Below, piece after piece: positions 1 through 11,676 of a stretch of DNA of 64,000 bases (the first letter of the stretch is position 1; each line of letters begins with the position of its first letter). The stretch comes from Phylloscopus collybita (taxonomy: Eukaryota; Chordata; Aves; Passeriformes; Phylloscopidae): positions 248,001 to 312,000 of the forward strand of contig JAJNNQ010000098.1 of assembly GCA_027886175.1 (NCBI GenBank), written 5' to 3'. Below the pieces are notes generated by a model. It was not told where the DNA came from. It searched no databases and saw only the letters and a program-made list of their open reading frames with translations. The position numbers were made by a program, and so were the translations under genes.

Positions 1-3000
1 CTTCTGAAAGTAGTGGAACTGCGATCAAGTAACTGGGGTAGAGTTCATGAAACTTCTCCACATACAAAAGCTACTCCTGAAAATGACCCTAACTATTTTA
101 TGGTAAGAATGTACTGGTATTTCAGTTCTTTAGTTTAATATGAATTTGATTCATAGACAATCACATTGCTAAAAGCTACAAACATCTGTCTCTGAACTCA
201 TATAACTTACTGTATAACTTTATTCTTAGAATGAACCAACATTTTACACTTCTGATGGTGTTCCTTTCACTGCAGCAGATCCGGGTATGTCCCCTGTTTT
301 CTCAATCTTTAAAAAGTTGCAATTATGTCCTGTTGAAGTACATAAAAGTTGTTCTTAAAATATCTGAAACTCATACAACTTAACAGACAAAATTATAGCT
401 GAACTCCTGGCTGTAGCAAAATTAGATTTGAGCTATCCCAAACTGGGCCTCAGTTTCAGGCCTGTCTAGAAGTAGACAGGCCTGTGGCACAGCAAGAATT
501 TAATTAAGGTGTGTTTAAGTATTAGATAGGATAGTTATTGTGTGTTTATGGTAGCTTCCTTAAGGGTGAAATTGTTTGCATTCTTCTTCACACTGAGTGC
601 CAATTAGAAAACACTTGTAACTGTAAACTATCTGAAACTGTATTTAACACACCATCCTGGAAGAATAAAGGAAGAACGCATGATCTAACCAAATTGGTCG
701 TATGTGCGTTGCTTGGTCCAGCTTCCTATTTTAATTAAGAGTTCCCTGGCTTTATCTGTCGCCCGAACAGGGACCTGGTTCGCTTAAATGCGGTTCTGAT
801 TTGCTTAAATGCAGTGTTGATATGAATTTGATATCATTTTTTGCGCTTTAATGCGGTCTGAATTTTGCGCTTAAATGTGGTTTTGATTTTGCACTTAAAT
901 GTGGATTTGAATTTTGCCTAAATGCGGGAAAAGTCTCCGTGCTTGTCTCCGAACCGGAACGGAGTGGGAACTGAGTTTTCCCCGAAACTGCGGACGGTAC
1001 CGGGACGAGCGAAGGAGCAGGAAGCTGGAAGCCTGGTTTGTGGAGTTTCATTTGAAGAGAAACAACGACACGCAGTGGAGGAAGAGAGATAAGCCACAGT
1101 GTTGGGAACAAAGGAACTGAAAAGTAAAATGGAAAAAGAATTTCAAGCCGTGACGCAACTTCTCGCAAATATAATCTCAAAGAGAGGAAATAAGATTAAA
1201 GAAAGTGAATTAGATCAGTTGACCCTATGGGCCAGGAAGAGAGGGAAACTGAGCAAACCATCGCTCGTGTTTAGTGAGGCAGAGTGGAAAGACGTAGGCG
1301 AATTGTTGTGGGATTTGACTATCAGCGGCGGGAGAGAAGGAAAGCTGGCCCAGGAGTTAGGAGCCACTTGGAAAAAAGTTATAAATACCTTGCAGACATT
1401 TTCGGCTGAGTGAAAAGCCGCCCAGGCTGCGATCCAAGCTCTCGAGGAGGTGGTGGATGAAAAAAAAGAAATCCAGAGATCTTCTAAGGTTGCAAGGTTT
1501 TTCGGTATCGGTAATACCCGCCCAGTAAGGGGAAACGCAGCCTCAATCTGCCCCACCCTCCAAGATGTAGTAAATACTGCCTTGGACCGTGCGGCTCAGC
1601 CACCGGAAGTGTCTCCAGCGGCGGCCAGGCAGACTGAGACAGAACAGGAAGTGACACGCTCCCCAGACCAAGAGGGCATGGTGGAAGATGAGATCCTAGG
1701 CGGGGCCGAGGGCAGAGAGAGGCTGGCACAAGAGACAAAAGAGAGGGGCAGAGATTGGGGCGGTGACGAGAGCAAGGTGCCGTGGCTCCCCTCCCCACCA
1801 GAAAACAAAGCGGCGACACAGGCACGGCCGGCCCGAACCACCAAAACAACAATGGCGTCTCCCATTGCTGCTTCCACCCTGGCAACCGCGCAACCGGGGA
1901 TTGCCGCGACTCCCGCAGCAACAGCTCCTCAGCCAGCCACAGCGCAGCGAGCAACCCATTTCCAGCAAGACACAGCGTCACAGTGCCCCCTGCCCTCTGA
2001 CTGATTCAGACAGCGAAAGCCCCGACCCCAATTTCCATGGCACGCCGCGACTGCAGAACAAATCACGGCATGCAAAGTGCAGCAAATAATAGTCAAGCTT
2101 GCTGAATTACCAAACTGCTAAACTCAATTAAAAAAGCAGACGGCTGTGGTTTTTCAGTTTTCCCCACAAAACATGCAAAATCTTACAACTTTGCAATCTG
2201 CACAGTCTGCTCCGTCGTTTCCACCTTCTGTACAGCAGATGGCGCTGCCAGTCGCCCAACAGAACCCTATACAAATGCGCTGGGCTAGCATCTTGAAACA
2301 GGCGGTCCTCGAAGGGGACTTAAATGTACCTAACTCAATTGCTTGTCCAGTTCTTATAGAAAATGCCCAGGCTCGATGGGAGCCTCATGAATGGAAGATG
2401 TTGAGTTCAGCAAAGCAAACAGTCACTACCTATGGAATAAGATCAGAAGCAGCCAGAAATATAATTCAGTACATCTTTACAGCAGATGTACTCTGTCCCA
2501 CTGATTGTTCAAGTATTGCTTCCCTGCTGTTAACACCCTCACAGTTCCTCATTTTTGAAAGAGAGTGGAGGCATTTGGCAATTGAAGAGGCAAATAAACA
2601 TCAAGAAATAGGGGATCCTTTTTATGGACTTCATCCCAATATGCTGACAGGACAAGGACCATAGGCTACAACCAACGTCCAGCTCACCTACCCCATTGAG
2701 ATCCATCAGATGGCTCAAACATTGGTCCACAAAGCCTTGCTTTTGGTTCCTGACAAGAAGAAACCTGCACCATATGCTACCATCAGGCAAGGGGCCACAG
2801 AACCATATGGACAATTCATTGATAGACTGTCAGCTGCTTTAAGGGATGCACAAGACCTAACCACAGACGTGCAAGGTCACCTGTTTCATTCCCTCGCCTT
2901 TGAAAATGCCAACTCACGTACCAGAACCATCCTAGCCACTCTTCCTCAAGGCTGTGCCGTCAATGAGATGCTGGTGCGAGCAACCAGAGCTGAACAAAGT

Positions 3001-6000
3001 GATCAGATAGCAGCATTCACAGCTGCCATTAAAGATGCGATGCAGAAACAAGCGCACATCATTGCAGCTGCTCTGTCAGGAGGCAACATCAATTATCCCA
3101 GCGACAACAAAAATCCATCACCTGACATCCCTGGTTTTCGGTGTGATGAAACAGGCCATGTCATGCTAGGGCCTGCACCGACAATGTCAGACTCCCTTGA
3201 ATGATACGCGAGGGATGAAAGAAAAAAAGAACCTGCAGTTGTGATACATCACCATGCAGTGAAGAAGGGAAGACCACAGGCGATTTCAGGACTTTATTTT
3301 TATCACAACAACATGCAAATGGGTGAATGACAAGGACTGAGTTTTGTGTTGTTTAATGTTTGTAGTTGTATGTGTGTTTTTGCAGGAGAAGCAGAACCTG
3401 TTTGGTGCCGAGTCGATTTACCCGTGCATGTTTTCAATCAGAAATAACAGCTAACAGTGATAACAATGGCAACAACAGCGACTTACCTGGAGCACCCTGT
3501 GACAACCCTGAAACTGCTGAGAACTGATTTTATAAAATATAGAAAAATAGTTATATAGTTATAGTTATAAGATTAAGTTTAGTGATAAGTTGTTTTAATA
3601 TTTAGAGTTAAATAATAATTAGTTACATAGAGTGTTTGTTTTAATTAGTGGTTTAGTGAAAAAAAGTATAACTATACCATTTAATCTTTTTTGTATTTAT
3701 TTGATTGAAGTCCCAGTGAATTTTATGGTAGAGTTCAAAGTTTGGATTCAAGCCAAAATTAACCCAGAAAGTGTTTTGAGAGCACAACCTGTTGCCGTTG
3801 CACCAAATTTTAAAGCCACTGATAGTGAGCCCCAAGAACTCGATCGTTTGGACTCTGTGCCAGGCAAATATTGTTTAATATTTGGACACTTTGTTATAAA
3901 ATCAGGTTTGTTGTCTATGAAAGAAAAACAGCAAAAAATGGCAAACCCTTAGCTGTTTTTTGAGTTTCCATTGTATTATAATTATTTTTAATTTGTTAGA
4001 CTATTTTTAATTAATTTATAAGCAGCTTTTATAGCTGAAAAACAACATGAGAAAATTTATATTGTTGACATTTTATTTGACAAATGCTTTGATTCATGAG
4101 GTTTCACTGGGTGGATCAAAGATTTGATCCGGTTTAATATAGTGATTTTTGTTATTATTATAGTTATTTTAGTTTTTATGTTTTATTTGGTATGATGTAT
4201 GCAAAAATAATTAGCTGTGCCTTTGAATTACTCTAAAAGAAAAAGGGGGAGATGTAGCAAAATTAGATTTGAGCTATCCCAAACTGGGCCTCAGTTTCAG
4301 GCCTGTCTAGAAGTAGACAGGCCTGTGGCACAGCAAGAATTTAATTAAGGTGTGTTTAAGTATTAGATAGGATAGTTATTGTGTGTTTATGGTAGCTTCC
4401 TTAAGGGTGAAATTGTTTGCATTCTTCTTCACACTGAGTGCCAATTAGAAAACACTTGTAACTGTAAACTATCTGAAACTGTATTTAACACACCATCCTG
4501 GAAGAATAAAGGAAGAACGCATGATCTAACCAAATTGGTCGTATGTGCGTTGCTTGGTCCAGCTTCCTATTTTAATTAAGAGTTCCCTGGCTTTACCTGG
4601 CTTTGAGTAACATGCCTTATTCTGTGTTAAAAGAAGGTAAATGTTTGAAATGGAGAATGGGAAATTGAGTACATATAGTTCAGAAGAATTTGTGCCCTAG
4701 TCCTCGGCACTTGGTTTCCACAGGTCTTCTTTTGTTGTCCATTGTTAGTAGCAAAATGGTTTGTTTCTTTGTTTCCTATAATCTGAGCGCAACATGGCAC
4801 AACATCATTTGAGGTAAAGACAACTGTGACTACCTTTGTTTCTTTGGGAAGGTAGGGATCATTCTTGGAGTTTGATTCATGTCCTGAGAAAACACTGTAG
4901 TGAGAGTTTTTGCGATAATGTTTCATGCCGTTTATGGTTTCATTAAATAGGCTATTTTCAAACTGTATAGATGTACATTAATTTAGAGGACTAATATATT
5001 ACTGGGTCTCATTTTTACTATGGCAGATTACCAAGAAAAATACCAAGAACTACTTGAAAGAGAAGATTTGTTTCCAGATTATGAAGAAAATGGCATGGCT
5101 TTATCAGAACCTGGAGATCAGTATGTTTTCTTTTTGAGTGATAGTTATTGTGGGGTGGTTTTGGGATTTTTTTTAACACTAGTTATTTTTACTGCAAATT
5201 TAGGAATCCAATCTTGTAAAAATGAAATTAATAATTATTATTTAGTTTTACAATGGAAATTATGTGTTTGTTCAGGTGTAAGTTGGTTTGTGATCACACA
5301 AGTTTGAAACATTTTATATTTATCCAACTGAGTAGGGCAATTAAACTTCATATATTTTTGCACATGTGCAAACATACTCTTTTCGGCATTTTAGAAAAGA
5401 ATTTGCAAGCAAAATGATGCATCAGACCTTCAGGTGCTGGTAGTGAGACAACCTGAATTCATTCTAGCTAGAGATAATTACAAAATTTTAAGTGTCTTTC
5501 AAAGGGAGAAGGTTGTTAAGGTTTTCTCTTCAGGATAAGTAGTATTCCCTCAATTAATGGTAAAAGGGGAAGCAGTAGATGGGAATATAGTCTCACCTTC
5601 TGACACCAGTTTATAAGAATTTGATAGGAAATCAGTGAAAGAAATACAGTCTAAAATAAATTGCTCTGAGCTCTGTACTGGTTGAAGGAGGACTTTCAGA
5701 TCATTATTTGATACTCAAAAACATTTTCAGTGTTGTGTTTATGTGTGATAAGAGTGCTGGTCTGGATTAATGTTTTTGTTAGTAAATTAGAAAACTTTAG
5801 ATGGCACCTAGCTGAGGGGAGTTACAGGAACTTTGGAAGATAAATTAGTGATGTCATCAGAAATTAACAAGATCATACTGTGGAAAAAACTACCCTTGTG
5901 AACTGTTGTGTTTAGAACAACTTAAATGCAAAATGAATACAGACAGCAGTTAAAGCAAATCTGAAAAGTGGCATGTGAAAGACTGAGTCAGTCATGCAAG

Positions 6001-7169
6001 GTGATTGTGGAACCTTCTTTAAAGGCTTAAGAAAAGCTTAGACAAATCTATCCTGATCCTCTATCAGCTATTTCTCATGACTGACATCAGGGAGAAAGGT
6101 TCTTGAGTTTCTTCTCAAGTCTACACTTCTACAGGAAAGGAAGAACAAACAAAATAAGTATGTTATCTGCTTTAATGCACATGCTGATTCCCTTGTTTGG
6201 GACTAAAACACAGAAGGTAATAAACTGTGCACCTGAAACTAATGCACCCTTTATGAGAGTCAATGCTGCTGATTTCTTTTAAGGCTGTTAAGAATTATAT
6301 ACATTATCATGTTCAAGCTACAACTCCATTGTCCTAGTTTATGGTGATGACAACTCCAGTTGGACCTTGAGAAAACAGGGAACACTCAAGTTACTTCTCA
6401 GTAACTGAGGAGAAAATAAAAGCTTTTAAGTGATCCCTATCACTTCCCATCTTGATTTTTTTGAAACTCTGTTAGTCTCCACTCTGCACAATACTGATTA
6501 TCATTAGATCACAGTCTTTTCTGTAACCTAAATGAGACAGATCTTTTCCAAAAGACTGGTTAACATGTAATAGAAGGTAATATAATGCAGATACAAAAGG
6601 GAGGTGAAGGTCACCTTTTTTCATATATCAACAAATAAGAATACAGGTTTTCTATAAAAATATATTTTTCTGACTAGTGTGCAACCAAGAGAGTTGACAC
6701 AATATTTGAACTGGGATGTTAACCAACTAAAATTTTGCTAATATGATGCTTATAAATTTTTTTGTAAATGCATCTGTGCAAATGTGTTATTACATTTTTT
6801 TAAAGCTTGTATTACATTATTGCATTTTTCTATCATCTTGGAAATATTTCTGTCTTTTTACCTGTGGACAGCCTAAGATGATCTAAAATGGTGACAAACA
6901 CTGTAGTAATTTGTACATATCTATGCTGCTTTGGGATTTCTGTTTGTTTTCCTAGGGCCCATAAGCTCTTTTTTATCTTTGACATCTATGTAAATATTTC
7001 ACCTATTTATTGTTTCTGAAAATCTGTACATAAACTTAACAGTTTTGGTGGGGGTTTTTGTTTTTCATTTTTTAGGTATTTTAATGACCTTGATAACAAG
7101 ATGGATCCAGAAATTGAAGAAGCATATGAAAAATTCTGTCTAGAATCAGAACATAAGAGAAAAGAGTGA
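1..7169 (+). CDS. PAIP1: Polyadenylate-binding protein-interacting protein 1, last four coding exons
   Basis: PAIP1 binds poly(A)-binding protein and eIF4A/eIF3 in the cytoplasm and stimulates translation. Exons seen: 1-102 (cut by the window edge), 230-284, 5027-5120 and 7076-7169, all with GT/AG junctions and one continuous frame ending in TGA. Diagnostic stretches are NWGRVHETSP, FYTSDGVPFTAADP and MDPEIEEAYEKFCLES. The first two exons are the end of the MIF4G-like region. The last two are the acidic C-terminus (PAM1) that contacts PABP. Phases agree: the codon for Asp is split as G/AT across the E1-bearing intron. Intron 285-5026 carries a 4.2-kb provirus in the same orientation. The segment before the final conserved block (YFNDLDNK) looks less acidic than I expect for this family, which could reflect relaxed constraint. 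Family assignment is from recognition of the sequence. Confidence 0.9.
412..754 (+). repeat. E1 5' LTR
   Basis: Begins TGTAGC and ends CTTTA (TG...TA rather than TG...CA). A TATA-like tatttaa lies at 641 and AATAAA at 664-669, giving a short R region. No difference from the 3' LTR was seen on reading both. Confidence 0.88.
757..774 (+). other. E1 primer binding site, tRNA-Lys type
   Basis: Two bases after the 5' LTR, tgtcgcccgaacagggac differs by one base from the classical primer site complementary to tRNA-Lys3 used by several beta- and lentiviruses. Betaretroviral usage fits the gag type. Confidence 0.75.
1129..3204 (+). pseudogene. gag: E1 gag (matrix to capsid), broken
   Basis: Structural polyprotein of a betaretrovirus-like ERV. 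Matrix starts at ATG 1129 (MEKEFQAVTQLL). An in-frame TGA at 1411-1413 interrupts it, and a stop at 2002-2004 with a change of frame follows in the proline/alanine-rich part. Capsid is readable from about 2146 and includes WEPHEWKMLSSAKQT. The major homology region lies near 2785-2840 (IRQGATEPYGQFIDRL). An in-frame TAG at 2662-2664 splits the capsid. The nucleocapsid is degenerate: only CDETGH remains of a zinc knuckle at about 3140-3160. Because the LTRs look identical, these stops probably predate the insertion. Confidence 0.85.
3205..4252 (+). other. E1 AT-rich 3' internal region without recognisable genes
   Basis: About 1 kb between gag and the 3' LTR, strikingly A/T-rich from 3520 on. 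One frame (3632-3952, 106 codons) is open, but I recognise nothing in it. A possible splice acceptor (tttttgcag) lies at about 3378-3386. No pol or env motif can be read. The purine tract aaaagaaaaaggggga just before 4253 is the polypurine tract. Confidence 0.6.
4253..4595 (+). repeat. E1 3' LTR
   Basis: Reads the same as the 5' LTR over all 343 bases. It ends where the second copy of the 6-bp duplication (4596-4601) begins. Confidence 0.88.
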
Positions 7170-7406
7170 GATGTTACACAATAGCATTAGTTTATTAAAC
7201 CAGTTTAGGTCTGGTTAGAGTACAGGAAGGCAAAAAACATTTGTACCAAAATAAGGAAGTTCATTTTCTTCAAGTACTCAAGTTACTCAATTTCCGTTTT
7301 GTTAAACAGAATCTACCAAAAGTTGTAAACTTATGCTCTGTAACTGAGTGTTGTGTATATATCACAATTTATTTTATGGACAGGTATATGAACAGTGTTT
7401 GGCTGC

Positions 7407-7412
7407 AATAAA
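7407..7412 (+). terminator. PAIP1 polyadenylation signal
   Basis: Canonical AATAAA, 238 bases after the PAIP1 stop codon, followed by an A/T-rich stretch and then an 18-base G run (7480-7497). This is the first good signal downstream of the terminal exon, so 7170 to about 7430 is read as 3' UTR. Confidence 0.65.
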
Positions 7413-8408
7413 ATTGATTTTAAAAATATCATAATGGAAATGAAAATTTAATGGGGAGCTGTCCCATAGGACTACCCTTGGGGGGGGGGGGGGGGGGAAG
7501 AGGAAGAATAAATCAATTTCAACTTAATTGCTTGCTTGGTTTAGTATACACTAGGACATATAATTTTTACCATATACAAGATCATATATTTTTATGACTA
7601 AAGAGCATATGATCAATGACTTTTTTGGGGTTTTTTTTCTGTAGATCACAATCATGAAATCATAAGTGGTTTGTGAAGGGTTATTTTTATGGGGAGTGTT
7701 GGTTTTCTTTGTCCTTTTCCTTCCTCTTCCAAAACACATATATGTGAGGTCTGGACTCTTTCCTAGAATAAACATGTTACATGTTGATATGTGAAAAACC
7801 AAGCAGTGTTTTGGAAGTCAGGTTCTTTCAAGACCTTTGGTTCAGGTAAGCTTATTTTCAACTTTTACAAGCAAAAATTATCCCGTAATTTGCTGTGTTC
7901 TTCAAGACTACATGAATATATTTATGTTTTAACCCATGCTTCTCCAGGAGTATGTGCAGTGCTTGATATATTTTTTGAAACTATCTAGCATGTCTAATCT
8001 CAGAAATCCTTTTCACTTTCTCCATTATTCTAATTATTTTATAGTTTAATGTTGTATTTTGAGTAAACTCATATTTCATAAATGTTGACATTCTGAAGTC
8101 AACTGCTAGTTTTTTAAACTCATATAATCATGTTAGTCTTCCTAGGATATATCACTGTAGTTGTTGCCAAATTCAGTTGTATTTCTTTCTATTACCTGTT
8201 ACTGGTTAGACAGTAGAACCCCTTATCAAAAGCAAATGGGAAATATTTCCCAAAAGGCTATTGAAAAGAACATGCATTATAAATATGCATGTCAATAATC
8301 TTTACTTATTTGGTGAAATGACTTGTGTATCTGCTAATACAGTGAGTACTGACTGTTCTCTGGGTATTTAACATACTCATTTAAGTTGAAGTTCTAGAAA
8401 ACAAAATT
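7413..8408. other. Host DNA downstream of PAIP1, nothing recognised
   Basis: A/T-rich single-copy-looking sequence with an 18-base G run (7480-7497). Short open frames here have no recognisable motif. No LTR ends were found before 8415. Confidence 0.5.
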
Positions 8409-8414
8409 AACCAG

Positions 8415-8937
8415 TGTAGAGGCTGTTAATCCAGGCAATAATATAAACACGCTTCCCTGGAGAGAGAGAGCAGCCCTTAGGCTCAAGCTTGTTGCAATCC
8501 CAATAAGGAAGAAACCCTGGCAGATAGCTCTCTTTGTCGTGGTGAGAAAGTATGTTACCCCCAACAGGCTTTGCGGCAACTATGTAAATCTTTTGTACCC
8601 TATTGGCCCTTCCCCTTTGCTCCTCCCCTGATCCCTCAGATGATTGGCCCTGATGTTCTACCTCGCCCCCTGCCTTTCCCATATAAACCCCTGTTCCCTC
8701 TGACTCTCTGGCTCTTCGTCACTGGACCCCTCCAAAGAAGAAGCTGAATAAAGCCTCCTGCGGAACTCCATACAAAGGCTCTGTCTCTTCCTTCAGCGTC
8801 ACCCCGAAGAGCTGATTTCACTGAAGAGCTTGAAATCACTCAGCGGCAGCGGACGCGCCAGTGCCTCTGAGATGTCCTTCTAAGGGTACTTCTCCAGGAA
8901 GGTTGCGGCACTCTGACCACCACTGCCTGCTGTGACA
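8415..8937 (+). repeat. Solo LTR with 6-bp duplication
   Basis: 523 bases, TGTAGAGG to TGTGACA, flanked by aaccag at 8409-8414 and 8938-8943. It has a TATA box (atataaa, 8681) and AATAAA (8747-8752). No internal sequence follows, so it is a recombined solo LTR. The 6-bp duplication points to an alpha/beta (ERVK-like) source. Confidence 0.85.
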
Positions 8938-9027
8938 AACCAGCTTTGTTTCCTTTGGTATATAGCTTTCACTATCTTGTGTTTTTGCTTAAAAAAAATT
9001 ATTCTTTTTTTCATTTAAGTATGCATT

Positions 9028-9626
9028 TGTCCTGGTTGCAGAGAGGAGGTGGAGTTTACAGCCATGTGGGCATGGCTAGGTTGCTATTCTATATCACCTA
9101 CATCATTGCTGGGGAGTGTAGCTTTTGGGGGAAAGAAAAGGTGAGCATAGCCCTGGAAATGGCACTGTTTGCCTCCCTCTCTTCATTGGAGGGGGTTGCT
9201 GGCATCAGCCCTGTGCACTTTGTCCTCTGACACGGCTGCTGCCCATTCCCTTCCCACTCCTCTGAGATGCAGTTCCAGAATGTGGTTCTGAAAAGCAGCA
9301 AATGTGGCTCTGAGATGTAACTCTGAAAAGCGAGAGCCACGTGGAATGGAGACCCAAACTCAACCAGCCTAGAAGTAAACAAGTCCCTGGGTGAGCAATG
9401 ATAGGATAGATTTGAACCCAAGCAGGGAACCCCAGCCAATCCCATGCAACCCTGAATGGAGACACATCACTGGCCAGAGAGCTGGGCAGTGCTAAAACCC
9501 CAACCAATCAGTTGTCTAAGCCCGGGAGTTTTGAACCCCCTATAAAAGGGGACTCTGAACAATAAAGCAGGCTCTTTGTCTCATGGTCACTGGTGAGTCC
9601 TGTTGTAATTCTGTCTCCAACCTACA
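9028..9626 (+). repeat. E2 5' LTR (ERVL-like)
   Basis: Begins TGTCCTGG, ends CCTACA. TATA box tataaaag at 9541 and AATAAA at 9561-9566. The flanks gcatt and gcata resemble each other, but retroviral gag follows, so this is probably a 5' LTR and not a clean solo copy. Confidence 0.6.
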
Positions 9627-9939
9627 GCATACTGTAATGGGGTCATTTGGGATGTGTATTCAGTGTTGCTCTCCTGTCCTGGCTTGGGCTACTACCTCTG
9701 AGGATTCATTAATAATTGTACCCAGCCTGTGGTGGGAACAGGAGAGGATGATTTTTCCCAGCCCTTCACCCCCTTCTCTTCCTTCAGGCTTGTTACAACA
9801 GCTTTTGAGGATTTTGAATTCCCTTTGGATGTTAAGAAATGTTCTTGTTGCTAAGTCTGCCAGGTCTCCTCAGTGTGGTCCACACCATGTTTAGAGTCAG
9901 GACAGAGATTTCTAGGGAAGTTGTCCCGAGACCTGCCCT

Positions 9940-11085
9940 AGGGATGGATAGTCATGAGTGGCATAGAATGTGGGAGAAAATGGGCCAGATTTTGAAGGAG
10001 TATTCTGTTCCAATGGTTTGGAAGTTCACCCCTGAAAAACTACAGGACCCTGATAAAGTGGCAGAATATTTGATTAAAAAAAAAAAAAAAAAGCTATGGC
10101 AGTTCCAGAGAGGCAAAAAGTTATGCAACGTGCTGGGCCCTGGCTACTATTTATCAGACATTGTTTAATACTAGACAGCACCCTCAGGGGAAGGAGGAGG
10201 AGGAAAACAGAACAACAGGCACTCAAACTCTGCAGCTGAACCAGAGAAACAACCCGTGCTGGTAGCAGTCACTCCTATACAGAAGAAAAAATTCAAGACC
10301 AAATCAGTTTGCCTAGTGAGGGATGAAGAGGAACCAGGGGCCTCACAACTAGAGGAAGATGGAGCAAATCACCTGATCCCTGTTCCCAGGTAAGCTGCGA
10401 GATATGCGAAAAGATTTCAGCCACCAGTCAGGTGAGTTCCCGGCTTGCTCCAGTGCTGAGATATCGCAGCCCACACTATGAAAATGGATGGTAGTGAAGC
10501 CAAGCAACTTGGCTACCTGTCCTGGGACATGAGAATTGACAAGGGGATTGGGAAAAGGACAGAAACAGCCTCTGGAGGTGATTCCTATCAAGTGTGAGAG
10601 AAAGGTATCTTTGCAAGGATGATCTATCAGTGCACCAAGACAAGTGGAACACAATGGAGAAAAGTATGGAGTACCTGAGAGAATTAGTTGTACTGGAGAT
10701 AATCTATAGGGATTCAAATAACTAGCAATACTATATAAATATGGATGACATCCGGTGTACACAAACCACGTGGTGGAAATTCCTACAGAGCATGCCAGTG
10801 TCATATGCCAACTCATTGAGAGTGATGTCATGGAAGGAAGGAGAACAAAAAGTGGACACTTTTCTTAGCAGATTCCAGCTATATGAAGAAACTATCTCCA
10901 CCCTGATACAGGCCTGCATCTCATCTGTGGAAAGACAGTCCAAGGACTTCCAGCAATTTAAAGAGGAAATTAAAAAGGACCAACAGAAATCTAAAGAGGG
11001 CTACCAGAAATTTAAGGAGGAAATGTCCCATGCCCCACCAGTATGGACCAGAATCTCTGCTATTGGGAGCAAATGCCTGTAAGGC
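9940..11085 (+). pseudogene. gag: E2 ERVL-type gag, heavily decayed
   Basis: Broken frames resemble the gag of avian ERVL (spumavirus-related) elements. A capsid-side block at 10741-11082 includes SYANSLRVMSWKEGE followed by a lysine/glutamate-rich helix (FQQFKEEIKKDQQKSKE). An N-terminal block sits at about 9940-10070 and ends in a 16-base A run (10077-10092) that breaks the frame. Many stops and indels. No 3' LTR was found, and the element fades out near 11.3 kb. Assignment to ERVL gag is by resemblance only. Confidence 0.55.
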
Positions 11086-11676
11086 CCAAAAAACCCTCAT
11101 TCAACAAAGCTTTTTAAAAGGCTTACAAGTTGTTTGTGTACTCTGAGTTAGATGCACAGGAGTAATACCGACAAGATATTCTCTAGAGGTCAAAACAACA
11201 AAAAAAAACCTACTGGCAACTATAGAAAATCAGACAACTTGGGCAAAAGGTTTAGTGCAACATTCAATCAACATAAAATACTTCTCAAAGCCTTAACTTA
11301 GCTCACTCAACTTTGCAAACTCTAAGCTCATTCAATTCTAAGTTACTCAAAAATTCTGAGAAGAGGAAATGCAAAGAAAAAAGAAAGAAAAACATAAAAG
11401 ATATAGAAGAGGACACATATAGCTACCAACTCCTGGGTTCCAGTGGTGTTCAGCTGATAGAAATTCCAAGAAGAGATAGGGTCAAGACATGCTCACCTCA
11501 TGTTCAGCTTTACCCCTTGGCCTTCCTGGGGCCTTCCCCCAGGAGGGATTGCCAGACATTTGGCCACTCAGGAGCTGGGTTAAGGGCTCCAGGGGCAGGT
11601 GTGGAGCATTATCTCCAGGATGCCAGTGATTGGCAGCCACTGTGGGGCTGGGATACAGGCTCTAGGAGTGGGGGGT

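Larger units (their letters stand above)
412..4595 (+). mobile_element. E1: young gag-only ERVK-like provirus in a PAIP1 intron
   Basis: Two 343-base LTRs (412-754 and 4253-4595) bound 3.5 kb of internal sequence. The provirus is flanked by the 6-bp duplication cctggc (406-411 and 4596-4601), the size expected for alpha/betaretrovirus-like elements. By eye the two LTRs are identical, so the insertion is recent. A tRNA-Lys-like primer site (757-774) and a purine tract before the 3' LTR are present. Only gag-like sequence can be read inside; protease, polymerase and envelope are missing. The element must therefore have moved with enzymes supplied by another ERV. It is in the sense orientation of PAIP1, so its LTR poly(A) signal could truncate host transcripts. 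Confidence 0.9.

Noticed and set aside
538..738. 66-codon frame, repeated identically at 4379-4579
   Set aside because: Both copies lie in the E1 LTRs; this is an LTR frame and not a gene.
757..774. Lentivirus in the PAIP1 intron, because of the tRNA-Lys3-like primer site
   Set aside because: Betaretroviruses also use this primer, and the capsid motifs, short LTR and 6-bp duplication fit an ERVK-like element.
3632..3952. 106-codon frame as an accessory viral gene
   Set aside because: No recognisable motif, signal peptide or conserved neighbour. Retained only as part of an unexplained region.
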